Source: MedAcidi-G1 sp002294285
Lineage (GTDB): Bacteria; Actinomycetota; Acidimicrobiia; Acidimicrobiales; MedAcidi-G1
Length of the DNA stretch: 64,000 nt
Direction of reading: 5' to 3'
Assembly: GCA_963999645.1 (NCBI GenBank)
Contig: CAXEUY010000006.1
Span: 1-64,000, forward strand
Numbering within the stretch: position 1 is the stretch's first letter; the number at the start of each line of letters is the position of its first letter. Positions 16,969 to 24,215 of the stretch are shown here, piece by piece. A program made the translations under genes and the position numbers. The notes beneath the pieces were generated by a model. The model worked only from the letters and a program-made list of their open reading frames with translations, was not told where the DNA came from and did no database searches.

Positions 16969-17611
16969 CTGATCGTTTCGCTACTAACCAGGTTGCTTCT
17001 ATAGCATGTGCTGAAATTCCTGACCACTCAGCATCACTGTTACTTGACATCAAATCTATGACTTCTTCCGGAGGGAGATAAATAGGAGTATCGGAACCCC
17101 TGCTGCTTATCCATATTAAAAATCCTTCGTTTCTTAGGCACCTTTCAATCTCATTTGGAAAAAGAATCATATTCATAGCTAAAAAAACATCAATAGAGTT
17201 ATTTGGAAATGGGAGACTAAAACCATCTGCACAAATTTGAGAAGTTCTTGATGCCACTGAATTAACAATCATCTCTTGCGAAATGTCTACTGCGATAACA
17301 TTTTCAAACTTGTTTCGTAAAATTTGAGTTGCTAAACCTGTACCGGCACCTAAATCGACGACTCTTTTCCCTTTAACCTGACCTCTCTCTAAAGCATCTT
17401 GAACCGGAACTCCTCTTGATGGAATATTTCGAGTAGCTGACCATTCAGAAGCTTTCTCATCAAATAAATCTTTAACTTCTTTCGCCAAAGAAAGGTTCCA
17501 AATGCCTTCATGCGCTGCCTGTCTAGTTATATTTCTCATTCGAGAATCAGAGCCAGACGCTCGATCCGATTTCTGTTGCGGATGGACTGTCGGAAGATAT
17601 GTTATTTTCAA
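16958..17611 (-). CDS. Class I SAM-dependent methyltransferase
   Basis: A 217-residue protein with a Rossmann methyltransferase core. Motif I is VVDLGAGTG (84-92), an acidic residue ends strand 2 (IAVDIS), and FPNNSIDVFLAMNMILF serves as motif IV with LRNEGFLIWISS after it. The start is TTG at 17611, supported by AGGAAGG 8 nt upstream; that ribosome site overlaps the dUTPase stop codon, so translation is coupled. Substrate unknown; the core resembles small-molecule (UbiE-like) enzymes. It lies in an operon with dut. Confidence 0.85.
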   Translation of the reverse strand: MKITYLPTVHPQQKSDRASGSDSRMRNITRQAAHEGIWNLSLAKEVKDLFDEKASEWSATRNIPSRGVPVQDALERGQVKGKRVVDLGAGTGLATQILRNKFENVIAVDISQEMIVNSVASRTSQICADGFSLPFPNNSIDVFLAMNMILFPNEIERCLRNEGFLIWISSRGSDTPIYLPPEEVIDLMSSNSDAEWSGISAHAIEATWLVAKRSATN

Positions 17612-17616
17612 AACTT

Positions 17617-18054
17617 TTACCTTCCTGAAGAACCGAATCCAGTTTCCCCTCTTTCTGAATCAGGCAACTCGTCAACCTCTTGGAAATCGCATTCTTCAAC
17701 TTTTTGAATTACTAGCTGGGCTATTCTTTCACCTTTATTTACTTGAAAAGCTTCTTTTGGGTCAGTATTGACCAGTATTACTTTTAATTCTCCTCGGTAA
17801 CCAGAATCGATAAGACCGGGTGTATTCAAACATGTAACGCCATGTTTTAATGCTAATCCACTTCTCGGTTGCACAAATCCTGCAAATCCCTCAGGAATCG
17901 CTATTGCAACCCCTGTTGATATAAGAGCCCTGCCGCCACCTGGTTCTAAAACAACTGACTCCGCTGCAACTAAATCCGCACCAGCATCACCAGATTTTGC
18001 ATAAACAGGGATAATTGCATCTTCTATTAATCTAATAATTGGAATATTCAACAT
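17617..18054 (-). CDS. dut: Deoxyuridine 5'-triphosphate nucleotidohydrolase (dUTPase)
   Basis: Hydrolyses dUTP to dUMP, keeping uracil out of DNA and providing the thymidylate precursor. The 145-residue length and all five trimeric-dUTPase motifs are present: DAGADL, QPRSGLA, GLIDSGYRGEL, KGERIAQLVI and the C-terminal RGETGFGSSGR. The C-terminal arm with its Phe is intact. The methyltransferase start lies 6 bp after the dut stop. A dCTP deaminase gene at 54.3 kb provides the other half of dUTP metabolism. Divergent from orn with a 63-bp gap. Confidence 0.97.
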   Translation of the reverse strand: MLNIPIIRLIEDAIIPVYAKSGDAGADLVAAESVVLEPGGGRALISTGVAIAIPEGFAGFVQPRSGLALKHGVTCLNTPGLIDSGYRGELKVILVNTDPKEAFQVNKGERIAQLVIQKVEECDFQEVDELPDSERGETGFGSSGR

Positions 18055-18117
18055 AAATATGACCTTACTTGCACTTCTTAGTGAATAACAGACACATCAA
18101 CCCCGTATGATCAAACT

Positions 18118-18654
18118 GTGTTGGTTTGGATGGATTTAGAAATGACGGGGTTAGACCCAAAAGAAGATGTGATCGTTGAGATCGCTAGCTTAATTACTAA
18201 TGACGATCTTGAGGAAATTGCTACTGGACCTAATCTAGTTATCCATCAATCATCTGAAAAGTTAAAAAACATGAGCAAACATGTGGAACAAATGCATACT
18301 TCCAGTGGTTTGTTAGATGAGATTTATAAATCTACGATCACCCTCTCTATGGCTGGTGAAGAAACTTTAGAGTTTTTAAAACAACACATTGAAAAGCCTG
18401 GAAGTGTTCCTTTATGTGGTAATTCAATTGGTACTGATAGAAGATTTTTATCAGAAGGATTACCAGAGTTAGCATCTTTTTTCCATTACAGATCTATAGA
18501 TGTATCAACAATTAAAGAGCTTGCAAAAAGATGGAATCCGGAAGTGATTAATTCTGCACCGAAAAAAACTGGTGGCCATCGAGCTCTAGACGATATTCGT
18601 GAATCAGTTGAAGAACTAATTTATTATCGGAAAAACCTTTTTATAAGCAAATGA
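18118..18654 (+). CDS. orn: Oligoribonuclease (DEDDh 3'-5' exoribonuclease)
   Basis: Degrades short RNA oligonucleotides (nanoRNA, and linear dinucleotides such as pGpG) to mononucleotides. DEDDh residues are visible: Asp6 and Glu8 (WMDLEMTGLD), Asp107 (GNSIGTDRRF), His154 and Asp159 (GGHRALDDIRES). At 178 residues it is of standard length. The start is GTG at 18118 (GTG TTG GTT TGG ATG); the family begins a few residues before WxDxE, which fits. Its stop overlaps the ATG of the MBL hydrolase gene (ATGA), so the two are translationally coupled. Confidence 0.96.
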   Translation: MLVWMDLEMTGLDPKEDVIVEIASLITNDDLEEIATGPNLVIHQSSEKLKNMSKHVEQMHTSSGLLDEIYKSTITLSMAGEETLEFLKQHIEKPGSVPLCGNSIGTDRRFLSEGLPELASFFHYRSIDVSTIKELAKRWNPEVINSAPKKTGGHRALDDIRESVEELIYYRKNLFISK

Positions 18655-19751
18655 ACAAAGTTAATTCAGAAAAATCAGGTTTGTCTCCGCGCCCAATAAG
18701 GCAAGAACAAGAACCGGCTTCTACAGAAGTTGTTGAAATTGCGAAGGGAATTTATCGACTGCAGCTTCCCGTTTCGATGCCTGGGTTAGGACATGTAAAT
18801 TGTTACGCTCTTGAAGATAAGAACGGCTTTTCCCTAGTGGACCCAGGTTTACCGGGAAAAGATTCATGGAATTCTCTTGAGAAACGACTTAATGATCTTG
18901 GGACTGGCTTTAAACATATCCATACAGCAATAGTCACCCATAGTCATGTTGACCATTATGGCGGAGTCCATAGACTTCGTGATGACTACGATGTCGAAGT
19001 TCTTACTCATTCTTCTTTTTCATCGGTTTTTGGCACTGATGACATTATGGAAGATCCTGATGCAGCTGCTTTGGATCTAGCAGATGATGAAGACATTGAA
19101 AAACTAAGAGAAATGCTCAGCCGCCCCACCCCTTGGGGCACTAAAAGAGAACCACCTTCAGTTGAAGAACTCAGAAAGTGGAGTGGAGCCAACACAGGAG
19201 CTGATTCAAAATCGTTTCAAGTTCCTAAGCCATCTATAACCGTAGAAGATTCTGAAGAGTTAGAAATTGGCGGAAGAACATGGCTAGCCCTACACCTTCC
19301 TGGACACACTCACGATCATTTATGTTTATACGATCCAGTAGATGGCTTTTTCTTATCTGGAGATCACGTACTACCAACAATCACTCCACATATTGGTGGA
19401 ATGGGCAACATGGAAGACCCTTTAGCGGTGTTTTTCAATTCATTAGAAAGAACAAAAGAATTTTCAAAAGTTTCGCTTGTTTTACCAGCCCATGGACACC
19501 CCTTCAATAATCTTGTGGAACGAGCAGATGACATCATTGAACATCATGTAGATCGTCTTCAATTAATCAGAGAAACAGGGGACTCAATAGGTGAAGCTTC
19601 AGTTGAAGATTATATGAAACACTTATTTAAAGAAAGATCATGGGGTGACATGGCAGCTAGTGAAACTTACGCCCATCTTGAGCATCTAAGAATTCTTGGT
19701 GAAGCTTTACCTGAAGAAAAACAGGGCATAAAAACCTATAAATTTGCTTAA
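18651..19751 (+). CDS. Metallo-beta-lactamase-fold hydrolase
   Basis: A 366-residue MBL-fold protein. The metal-binding motif THSHVDHYGG gives His97, His99, Asp101 and His102; further ligands come from LPGHTHDHLCLY, SGDHVLP and LPAHGHPF. The N-terminal ANGIYRLQLPVS-like strand (IAKGIYRLQLP) and the GHVNCYAL segment are typical of the glyoxalase II-like branch. An acidic insertion (about 128-190) covers the site. A C-terminal helical domain of about 90 residues (DDIIEHHVDRLQLI onward) resembles that of LACTB2-like and acyl-CoA-thioesterase-like MBL proteins. Substrate unknown. It starts within the orn stop (ATGA). Confidence 0.92.
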   Translation: MNKVNSEKSGLSPRPIRQEQEPASTEVVEIAKGIYRLQLPVSMPGLGHVNCYALEDKNGFSLVDPGLPGKDSWNSLEKRLNDLGTGFKHIHTAIVTHSHVDHYGGVHRLRDDYDVEVLTHSSFSSVFGTDDIMEDPDAAALDLADDEDIEKLREMLSRPTPWGTKREPPSVEELRKWSGANTGADSKSFQVPKPSITVEDSEELEIGGRTWLALHLPGHTHDHLCLYDPVDGFFLSGDHVLPTITPHIGGMGNMEDPLAVFFNSLERTKEFSKVSLVLPAHGHPFNNLVERADDIIEHHVDRLQLIRETGDSIGEASVEDYMKHLFKERSWGDMAASETYAHLEHLRILGEALPEEKQGIKTYKFA

Positions 19752-19776
19752 ATTACAGAAAAAATAACGAATTATC

Positions 19777-19826
19777 CTTATTTTATTAAAAAATAAGTTG
19801 ACAAAATTCACTTAAAGGTGTTGAGT
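19777..19826 (+). promoter_or_regulatory. Candidate whiB7-type promoter: AT-rich element plus TTGACA -35
   Basis: An almost pure A/T stretch (19777-19796) abuts a consensus TTGACA at 19798-19803. A weak -10-like TTGAGT lies 17 nt further on. WhiB7 is known to activate promoters by its AT-hook binding AT-rich DNA just upstream of the -35 element, so this arrangement fits autoregulation. The -10 call is weak. Confidence 0.45.
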
Positions 19827-19862
19827 GGTCACGCAACGTAGTTTTGGTAGACTTGTTTATTG

Positions 19863-19883
19863 AAACTGCATTGCAGTTTTTTT
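19863..19883 (+). terminator. Hairpin with T-run (possible terminator) in the whiB7 leader
   Basis: AAACTGCA and TGCAGTTT are perfect inverted repeats one base apart, followed by a run of T. It could terminate the MBL hydrolase transcript or act as the first attenuating hairpin of the leader. It ends 10 bp before the small ORF. Confidence 0.5.
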
Positions 19884-19893
19884 GAAAGAAAAT

Positions 19894-20070
19894 ATGAGCA
19901 TGAATAACAAAATTCACAATAATTCCGGTCATCGAACCGTTGATCATGCTTTAACCTCACACGTACTGACACCAGTTAAACCAACAACTCTTATGGTAGA
20001 AACACTTTCATTCTGGTTTAACAAGTACGGATTTTTCACCATAAAGCGGCCCTGGGAAGCAACTAGCTAA
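19894..20070 (+). CDS. Putative leader ORF (uORF) of the whiB7-like gene, 58 residues
   Basis: A 58-codon frame (MSMNNKIHNN...KRPWEATS) bracketed by two hairpin-T-run structures and ending 22 bp before a strong terminator that itself lies 33 bp before the whiB7-like gene. The product resembles no family I know and has no membrane segment. A TTG at 19882 also opens the frame, but the ATG at 19894 follows GAAAGAAAA. Actinobacterial whiB7/wblC genes are known to have leaders in which translation of a uORF controls an intrinsic terminator. By that analogy this is a regulatory uORF whose translation, not product, matters. That is inference from position. Confidence 0.55.
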   Translation: MSMNNKIHNNSGHRTVDHALTSHVLTPVKPTTLMVETLSFWFNKYGFFTIKRPWEATS

Positions 20071-20092
20071 TCGCTAAAAAGCAAAGACCACG

Positions 20093-20119
20093 GCCGCCGG
20101 AAAATCCGGCGGCTTTTTT
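20093..20119 (+). terminator. Strong intrinsic terminator upstream of the whiB7-like gene
   Basis: GCCGCCGGA (20093-20101), loop AAA, and TCCGGCGGC (20105-20113) form a perfect 9-bp GC-rich stem followed by six T. It lies between the small upstream ORF and the whiB7-like start at 20153, where a terminator would stop read-through unless antitermination occurs. Confidence 0.9.
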
Positions 20120-20152
20120 CGTTTTCGAGATCAATTTAAGAAGGAGTAAAAA

Positions 20153-20488
20153 ATGTTTGCTATCGAATATAAAAATGAAATCTGGAGAGAAGATGCAGCA
20201 TGTGCAGAACTTGGTGTACCTACCGGCATTTTCTTTTCTGAAGATTTGGGAGATATAGCTAGAGCCAAAAGAATTTGCGCAGATTGCCCTTCTCTAACAT
20301 TGTGTTTAGAAGCGGCTATAGATCGTAATGAACCTTGGGGAGTTTGGGGCGGTCAATTATTCCGAAAAGGAAAAATTCTGGCAAATAAACGCGGAAGAGG
20401 AAGGCCACGTAAAATCTCCAGACCAGAAGACGAACTTCCAGTCATACCTATACCTGTTCATCTGCAGTCGACCCTCCGTTCTGCTTGA
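20153..20488 (+). CDS. whiB7: WhiB7-like [4Fe-4S] transcription factor with AT-hook
   Basis: A 111-residue Wbl protein. The four cluster-binding cysteines are Cys17, Cys42, Cys45 and Cys51 (CxxC and CxxxxxC spacing as usual), followed by the Wbl turn GVWGG (63-67). An AT-hook, KRGRGRPRK (79-87), follows at the position where WhiB7/WblC carries its RGRPR motif, which separates it from WhiB1-type proteins. WhiB7 partners with the main sigma factor and activates intrinsic antibiotic-resistance genes in known actinobacteria. AAGGAG lies 8 nt before the ATG. The leader (small ORF plus terminator) strengthens the assignment. The regulon here is unknown. Confidence 0.85.
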   Translation: MFAIEYKNEIWREDAACAELGVPTGIFFSEDLGDIARAKRICADCPSLTLCLEAAIDRNEPWGVWGGQLFRKGKILANKRGRGRPRKISRPEDELPVIPIPVHLQSTLRSA

Positions 20489-20540
20489 TGATGGGCCAAA
20501 AATCGGGGTGACGCTTTAACGAACCTCGATTAAAAGGCTG

Positions 20541-20589
20541 GTCGGGAGGTGAACTTACGACCCTATAGTCGTAAGGGCCACCTCCCGAC
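20541..20589 (+). promoter_or_regulatory. Long two-part RNA hairpin between whiB7-like and thioredoxin-lipoprotein genes
   Basis: GTCGGGAGGTG (20541-20551) pairs perfectly with CACCTCCCGAC (20579-20589). Inside it CTTACGAC (20554-20561) pairs with GTCGTAAG (20568-20575) around CCTATA. The two stems, 11 and 8 bp, are separated by a small internal loop. No T-run follows. The structure ends 13 nt before the GTG at 20603. Confidence 0.75.
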
Positions 20590-20602
20590 TACCTTTATAG
20601 GT

Positions 20603-21091
20603 GTGAAAAAACTTTTATTTGCATTTTTAGTAATCGCAGTTTCTTGTGGTAGTCCAGCAAAAAATGAACTTGTTAATCAAAACATCTTTAACCAAACTTT
20701 CGAAACAGAAGATGGAGCTATAACCCTTAAAGAAATCTTTGAAGAAAATAAAAAACCGATGGTAATTAATCTTTGGGCTACTTGGTGTACTCCTTGTTTA
20801 GAGGAAATGCCTTATTTCGAAGCATCTCATCGTAAACATTTTGAAAAAATACAGTTTATAGGTATCAACATAAGCGACTCTCCAACTAGAGCTAGCAAAA
20901 GAGCTGAAGAGCTTAATATTTCCTACATGCTTGGACGCGATCCTGATGGAAAGTTCACCAAATCATTAAATGCAATTGGTCTTCCTGTTACTGCTTTTTT
21001 CGATATTGAGGGGCAATTGTCAAAAGTTCATCAAGGTCCAATGAGTGAAGAAGCTATTGAAAAATCAATATTGGAACTTTTAAATGTTTGA
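20603..21091 (+). CDS. Thioredoxin-fold lipoprotein (TlpA/ResA-like)
   Basis: A 162-residue thiol-disulfide oxidoreductase anchored as a lipoprotein. The start is GTG at 20603, giving VKKLLFAFLVIAVSC with lipobox Cys15. The active site is WATWCTPCLEEMP (Cys62/Cys65), with the cis-Pro region at GLPVTAFFD. The frame is open upstream to 20549, but that part is a stem-loop and not a signal peptide. Its stop overlaps the start of the CcdA-like gene by 8 bp. In this pairing the membrane protein would pass electrons to the extracytoplasmic thioredoxin, for example for apocytochrome c reduction; the caa3 subunit II at 29-30 kb has a haem c site that needs this (inference). Confidence 0.9.
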   Translation: MKKLLFAFLVIAVSCGSPAKNELVNQNIFNQTFETEDGAITLKEIFEENKKPMVINLWATWCTPCLEEMPYFEASHRKHFEKIQFIGINISDSPTRASKRAEELNISYMLGRDPDGKFTKSLNAIGLPVTAFFDIEGQLSKVHQGPMSEEAIEKSILELLNV

Positions 21092-22184
21092 TATCGAATT
21101 AGTTCTTCCTTTCAGCCTCGGTATTGTCACGGCAATTAATCCTTGTGGTTTCGCAATGCTTCCTACTTGGCTTGGATATTTCATTGGTAGAGATACTGCT
21201 GATAATCAAGCACGTCCAGAACAAGTAATAAGAGGTCTATTTGTGAGCCTGATTCTTACAACAACATTTGTAGGTGTTTTTGGTTTTCTCGGGTTTGTAA
21301 TCTCACATCTGGTTAATGAGGAAACAATTGCTCAGAAAACTCCTTGGATTACTGTCATTTTAGGGGCACTTTTAATTCCATACGGTTTTTCACTTTTGTT
21401 TAAAAATAACCAAAAGAAAGTTTTTTTACTAAATAGAAGAGGTCCGGCATCAAATGAAATGCTTTCTGTGATTGGTTTCGGAGTTTCTTATGCAGTTGTT
21501 TCAGTTGGATGTTCAGCACCTCTATTTTTGCTCCAAATCTCAGGAAGTTTTAGCAGAGAGGGAATTTTTGAAGGCACTATAATTTTTCTTACTTATGCCC
21601 TTGGTTTAGGTGCTGTAGTTACTGTTTCAACATTGTCTTTGGCTTTAGCAAGAGGTGGTCTTGTTCGCAACGTTCGAAAAGTCTTGCCTTATGTAGATTT
21701 AATCGGTGCTCTTTCTTTGATGGTTGGAGGGGCTTATCTATTCATTTATGGAATCTATGAAATCAGAACCTTAAACTCCCCTGGGTCAGGGACTAATCAA
21801 ATAGTTGAGAAAATTAATGACCTTCAATCACATTTAACAATTTGGATTTCAGAAGTTGGAGGTTTAGAAGTTGGTTTGGCTTTATGGCTAATAGTGTTGA
21901 CTTTTATAATCTGGGGGTTGAGTCCCGCTTTCACTGGTATAGCCAAAAAAGCTATTAGATTTTCTTTTTTAGGTATTTGGCTTTTGGTTGAAGGAGTTCT
22001 GTATAAAGGGACATTGGTAGTAAGACCAGTAATTAATTTATTTTCTAAATGGCCTGAAAGAGCGTTTAACTGGTTTGAAGAACCAAAAAGGTGGGCAGTG
22101 CTTCTTGAGATTATTGCTTCAGGTGTTCTGCTTTCAATTATTTTTCTAAGCTGTGTAGCTTTCTTTAAAGAAAAAAACAAATGA
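21084..22184 (+). CDS. CcdA/DsbD-like transmembrane electron-transfer protein
   Basis: A 366-residue polytopic membrane protein. The conserved redox cysteines are in the first helix (AINPCGFAMLPTWLGYFIGR) and the fourth-helix region (AVVSVGCSAPLFLLQISG), as in CcdA, which carries reducing equivalents across the membrane. The first 230 residues form the usual six-helix core; beyond that are extra helices (EVGLALWLIVLTFIIWG, LLEIIASGVLLSIIF) not found in small CcdA proteins. It overlaps the thioredoxin lipoprotein gene upstream and the next gene downstream (ATGA), forming a tight operon. Confidence 0.9.
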   Translation: MFDIELVLPFSLGIVTAINPCGFAMLPTWLGYFIGRDTADNQARPEQVIRGLFVSLILTTTFVGVFGFLGFVISHLVNEETIAQKTPWITVILGALLIPYGFSLLFKNNQKKVFLLNRRGPASNEMLSVIGFGVSYAVVSVGCSAPLFLLQISGSFSREGIFEGTIIFLTYALGLGAVVTVSTLSLALARGGLVRNVRKVLPYVDLIGALSLMVGGAYLFIYGIYEIRTLNSPGSGTNQIVEKINDLQSHLTIWISEVGGLEVGLALWLIVLTFIIWGLSPAFTGIAKKAIRFSFLGIWLLVEGVLYKGTLVVRPVINLFSKWPERAFNWFEEPKRWAVLLEIIASGVLLSIIFLSCVAFFKEKNK

Positions 22185-22813
22185 AAAAAGTTGAAAAAAT
22201 TGAAAGTTTGTCTGACCTTCTCTCTAAACCGGGCGTAGTCGAAGAGATGGAACTCCGATCTTCATTCGGTGTTTGCGCACTTCATGGCGGAGGTTTAGAA
22301 AGGGCTACTGAAGCTGTTGCTCGTGATGTAGCCAAAGAAACTAACTCTTCTTACTATGCGTTGATACAACCTGAAGGTTCTCGATTGCATCTATCGTCTA
22401 AAAATTTCGACACACGCGAATCATCAAAATTGTGCAAATTTTTAAACGAAATCGATACTGTTATTTCTGTTCATGGCTACGGAAAAGACGACGATTTTTG
22501 GGCTGTGCTTCTTGGAGGAACCAACAGAGAACTTGCCTACCATCTAGCCGGTTCATTAAGAGAAGTTTTACCGGAGGAGTATCGTGTAGTTGATCAAATA
22601 GATAAGATTCCACGCTCTTTAAGAGGTGTACACCCTTCAAATCCGGTTAACTTTCCAATAAACAGAGGGGTTCAAATTGAAATACCCCCAGGTCTGAGAT
22701 GGAATAGGGAATACAATTTTTGGTCTGATTCAGGTGGAACCCCCAGATCTGAGGATTTGAACCAATTAATTGATGGATTGATCTCAGGTATAAACAAGTG
22801 GAAATCAATATAA
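22181..22813 (+). CDS. Poly-gamma-glutamate hydrolase family protein (DUF867-like)
   Basis: A 210-residue protein resembling the phage-derived poly-gamma-glutamate hydrolase fold (YjqB/PghP type, zinc carboxypeptidase-like). Candidate metal ligands are His35 and Glu40 (ALHGGGLE) and His98 (VISVHGYG), in the expected order, and PVNFPINRGVQIEIPPGLR matches the conserved block after them. It has no signal peptide. It overlaps the CcdA-like gene by 4 bp, though the functional link is not obvious. Substrate may be gamma-glutamyl peptides or poly-gamma-glutamate; unproven. Confidence 0.82.
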   Translation: MKKVEKIESLSDLLSKPGVVEEMELRSSFGVCALHGGGLERATEAVARDVAKETNSSYYALIQPEGSRLHLSSKNFDTRESSKLCKFLNEIDTVISVHGYGKDDDFWAVLLGGTNRELAYHLAGSLREVLPEEYRVVDQIDKIPRSLRGVHPSNPVNFPINRGVQIEIPPGLRWNREYNFWSDSGGTPRSEDLNQLIDGLISGINKWKSI

Positions 22814-22831
22814 AACTTTCTCGATTTCAAA

Positions 22832-23467
22832 TCATGGAGATAACCGCTTAATAACCCACCCGGTTGAAGCTAAAACATAGCTCAACCTGTCATGGAGTCG
22901 ATTCGGTCTTCCCTGCCAAAATTCAATAAAGTTTGGAGTTACTTTATAACCTCCCCAATGATCTGGTCTTGGTATTTCATTTCCTTGCCACCTAAGTTTT
23001 TCAGATACAAAATCCTTATCTAAATTTTCTCTACTGGGAATCACTTCACTTTGATTTGATATAAGAGAACCTATTTTGCTTTCATGTGGTCGCATTGACC
23101 AATATTCATCAGAATTTTTTTCAGATATCTTCTCAGCTGATCCTTTGACTATTACTTGTCTACGGAGTTCATTCCAACTGAAAGTAAGAGAGACTTTGTT
23201 ATTGACTTCTATATCGGAGGCTTTATTACTTTTATAATTTGTGAAAAAAACAAATCCGTCATCGTAAATCTCTTTTAATAGAACATTCCTTCCAATAGGT
23301 GAACCATTAGCATCTACGGTGCTCAAAACCATTGCATTAGGTTCCAGGTAGCCAACATTCTCAATCTCTGAATACCAAATTTTAAACTGTTTAATTGGAT
23401 CACTTTCTAAATCGTTTTCATCAAGGCCACGACTCTCATATTCTTCACGTACTCGTCTTAAATCCAC
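22832..23467 (-). CDS. pdxH: Pyridoxine/pyridoxamine 5'-phosphate oxidase
   Basis: Oxidises PNP or PMP to pyridoxal 5'-phosphate using FMN and O2. The 211-residue protein has the whole family pattern: DPIKQFKIWYSEI, EPNAMVLSTVDANGSPIGRNVLLKEI, GFVFFTNYKSNKASDI, the RRQVIVKGSAEKIS strand, and the C-terminal EFWQGRPNRLHDRLSY...WVIKRLSP with the PLP-binding RLHDR. The start is GTG at 23467. PLP is needed, for instance, by transaminases; there is no linked pathway here. It is convergent with the PGH-like gene and divergent from crcB. Confidence 0.97.
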   Translation of the reverse strand: MDLRRVREEYESRGLDENDLESDPIKQFKIWYSEIENVGYLEPNAMVLSTVDANGSPIGRNVLLKEIYDDGFVFFTNYKSNKASDIEVNNKVSLTFSWNELRRQVIVKGSAEKISEKNSDEYWSMRPHESKIGSLISNQSEVIPSRENLDKDFVSEKLRWQGNEIPRPDHWGGYKVTPNFIEFWQGRPNRLHDRLSYVLASTGWVIKRLSP

Positions 23468-23526
23468 ATTAATGGTTTAGCCAAAATGGCGATTAACTTC
23501 AAATATCAGGATGTAATGTTTCCTAA

Positions 23527-23889
23527 GTGAAAAAATTTGACTTTTTGAGAGTAGGAATTGGTGGTGCTATAGGAGCGGGTATTCGCTGGCTAGTAATAGA
23601 AACTGCGACGACATCAACAGTTTTCCCATGGCCTACTCTTTTAGTTAACCTCATTGGTTGCGCAGCTCTAGGAATTTTTATAGGCAAGAAAATAGACAAA
23701 AGATCCTTATTGATGCTGGGCACCGGTTTTTGTGGTGGTCTAACTACTTTTTCAACATTTTCTTTCGAATTAGCGATTTTACTTCGTGATCATGAAATCT
23801 TTATTTCTCTTTGTTATTTACTAACGTCGATTATTTTTGGAGTCATCTTCTACAAGGCAACTTCAACAATTTGTGAAAGAAACCAATGA
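23527..23889 (+). CDS. crcB: Fluoride channel CrcB/Fluc, first subunit
   Basis: A 120-residue four-helix membrane protein of the Fluc/CrcB family, which exports fluoride as a dual-topology dimer. Signature blocks are GGAIGAGIRW (12-21), FPWPTLLVNLIGCAALG (33-49) and GTGFCGGLTTFSTFSFE (66-82), with the Phe-box Phe residues and the central-sodium GxxGGxTTFSTF loop intact. The start is GTG at 23527. It overlaps the second crcB gene by 4 bp, so the pair is likely a heterodimer in which each subunit has a fixed orientation. Confidence 0.95.
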   Translation: MKKFDFLRVGIGGAIGAGIRWLVIETATTSTVFPWPTLLVNLIGCAALGIFIGKKIDKRSLLMLGTGFCGGLTTFSTFSFELAILLRDHEIFISLCYLLTSIIFGVIFYKATSTICERNQ

Positions 23890-24215
23890 CTTTCGCGGCT
23901 TTTTGTGTTCTAGCAACTATTGGAAGCATCATCAGATGGAGATTGACAGAATTTTTTGGAATTTACAAGGGAACCTTCATTGTTAACATGATCGGATCAT
24001 TCTGTATTGGTTTGATTAACAATTTAGACAATGATGCAATAATTATAATTGGAATAGGCCTGCTAGGGTCACTGACAACTTTCTCTGTCTTTTGTGCAAA
24101 TATAGATTCCTTCTCAAAAAGAAACTACCGATCAAGCTTGGCTTATGTTTTGCTTAATGTCATCTCTGGTGTTATAGCTTCAACAATTGGATTGAACATT
24201 TCAACTAATTTATAG
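23886..24215 (+). CDS. crcB: Fluoride channel CrcB/Fluc, second subunit
   Basis: A 109-residue second Fluc subunit, more diverged than the first. It keeps GSIIRWRL (13-20), GTFIVNMIGSFCIGL (29-43) and GLLGSLTTFSVF (59-70), where Gly-to-Ser and Cys-to-Leu changes replace the first subunit's GFCGGLTTFSTF. Tandem unequal crcB genes usually encode heterodimeric channels. Its 3' end overlaps the convergent serS gene by 11 bp, leaving no space for an intrinsic terminator between the two. Confidence 0.92.
   Translation: MTFAAFCVLATIGSIIRWRLTEFFGIYKGTFIVNMIGSFCIGLINNLDNDAIIIIGIGLLGSLTTFSVFCANIDSFSKRNYRSSLAYVLLNVISGVIASTIGLNISTNL

Noticed and set aside
20549..20602. Extended start of the thioredoxin lipoprotein at 20549
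   Set aside because: The extra residues come from the stem-loop, are not signal-peptide-like, and would bury the lipobox-bearing signal sequence.
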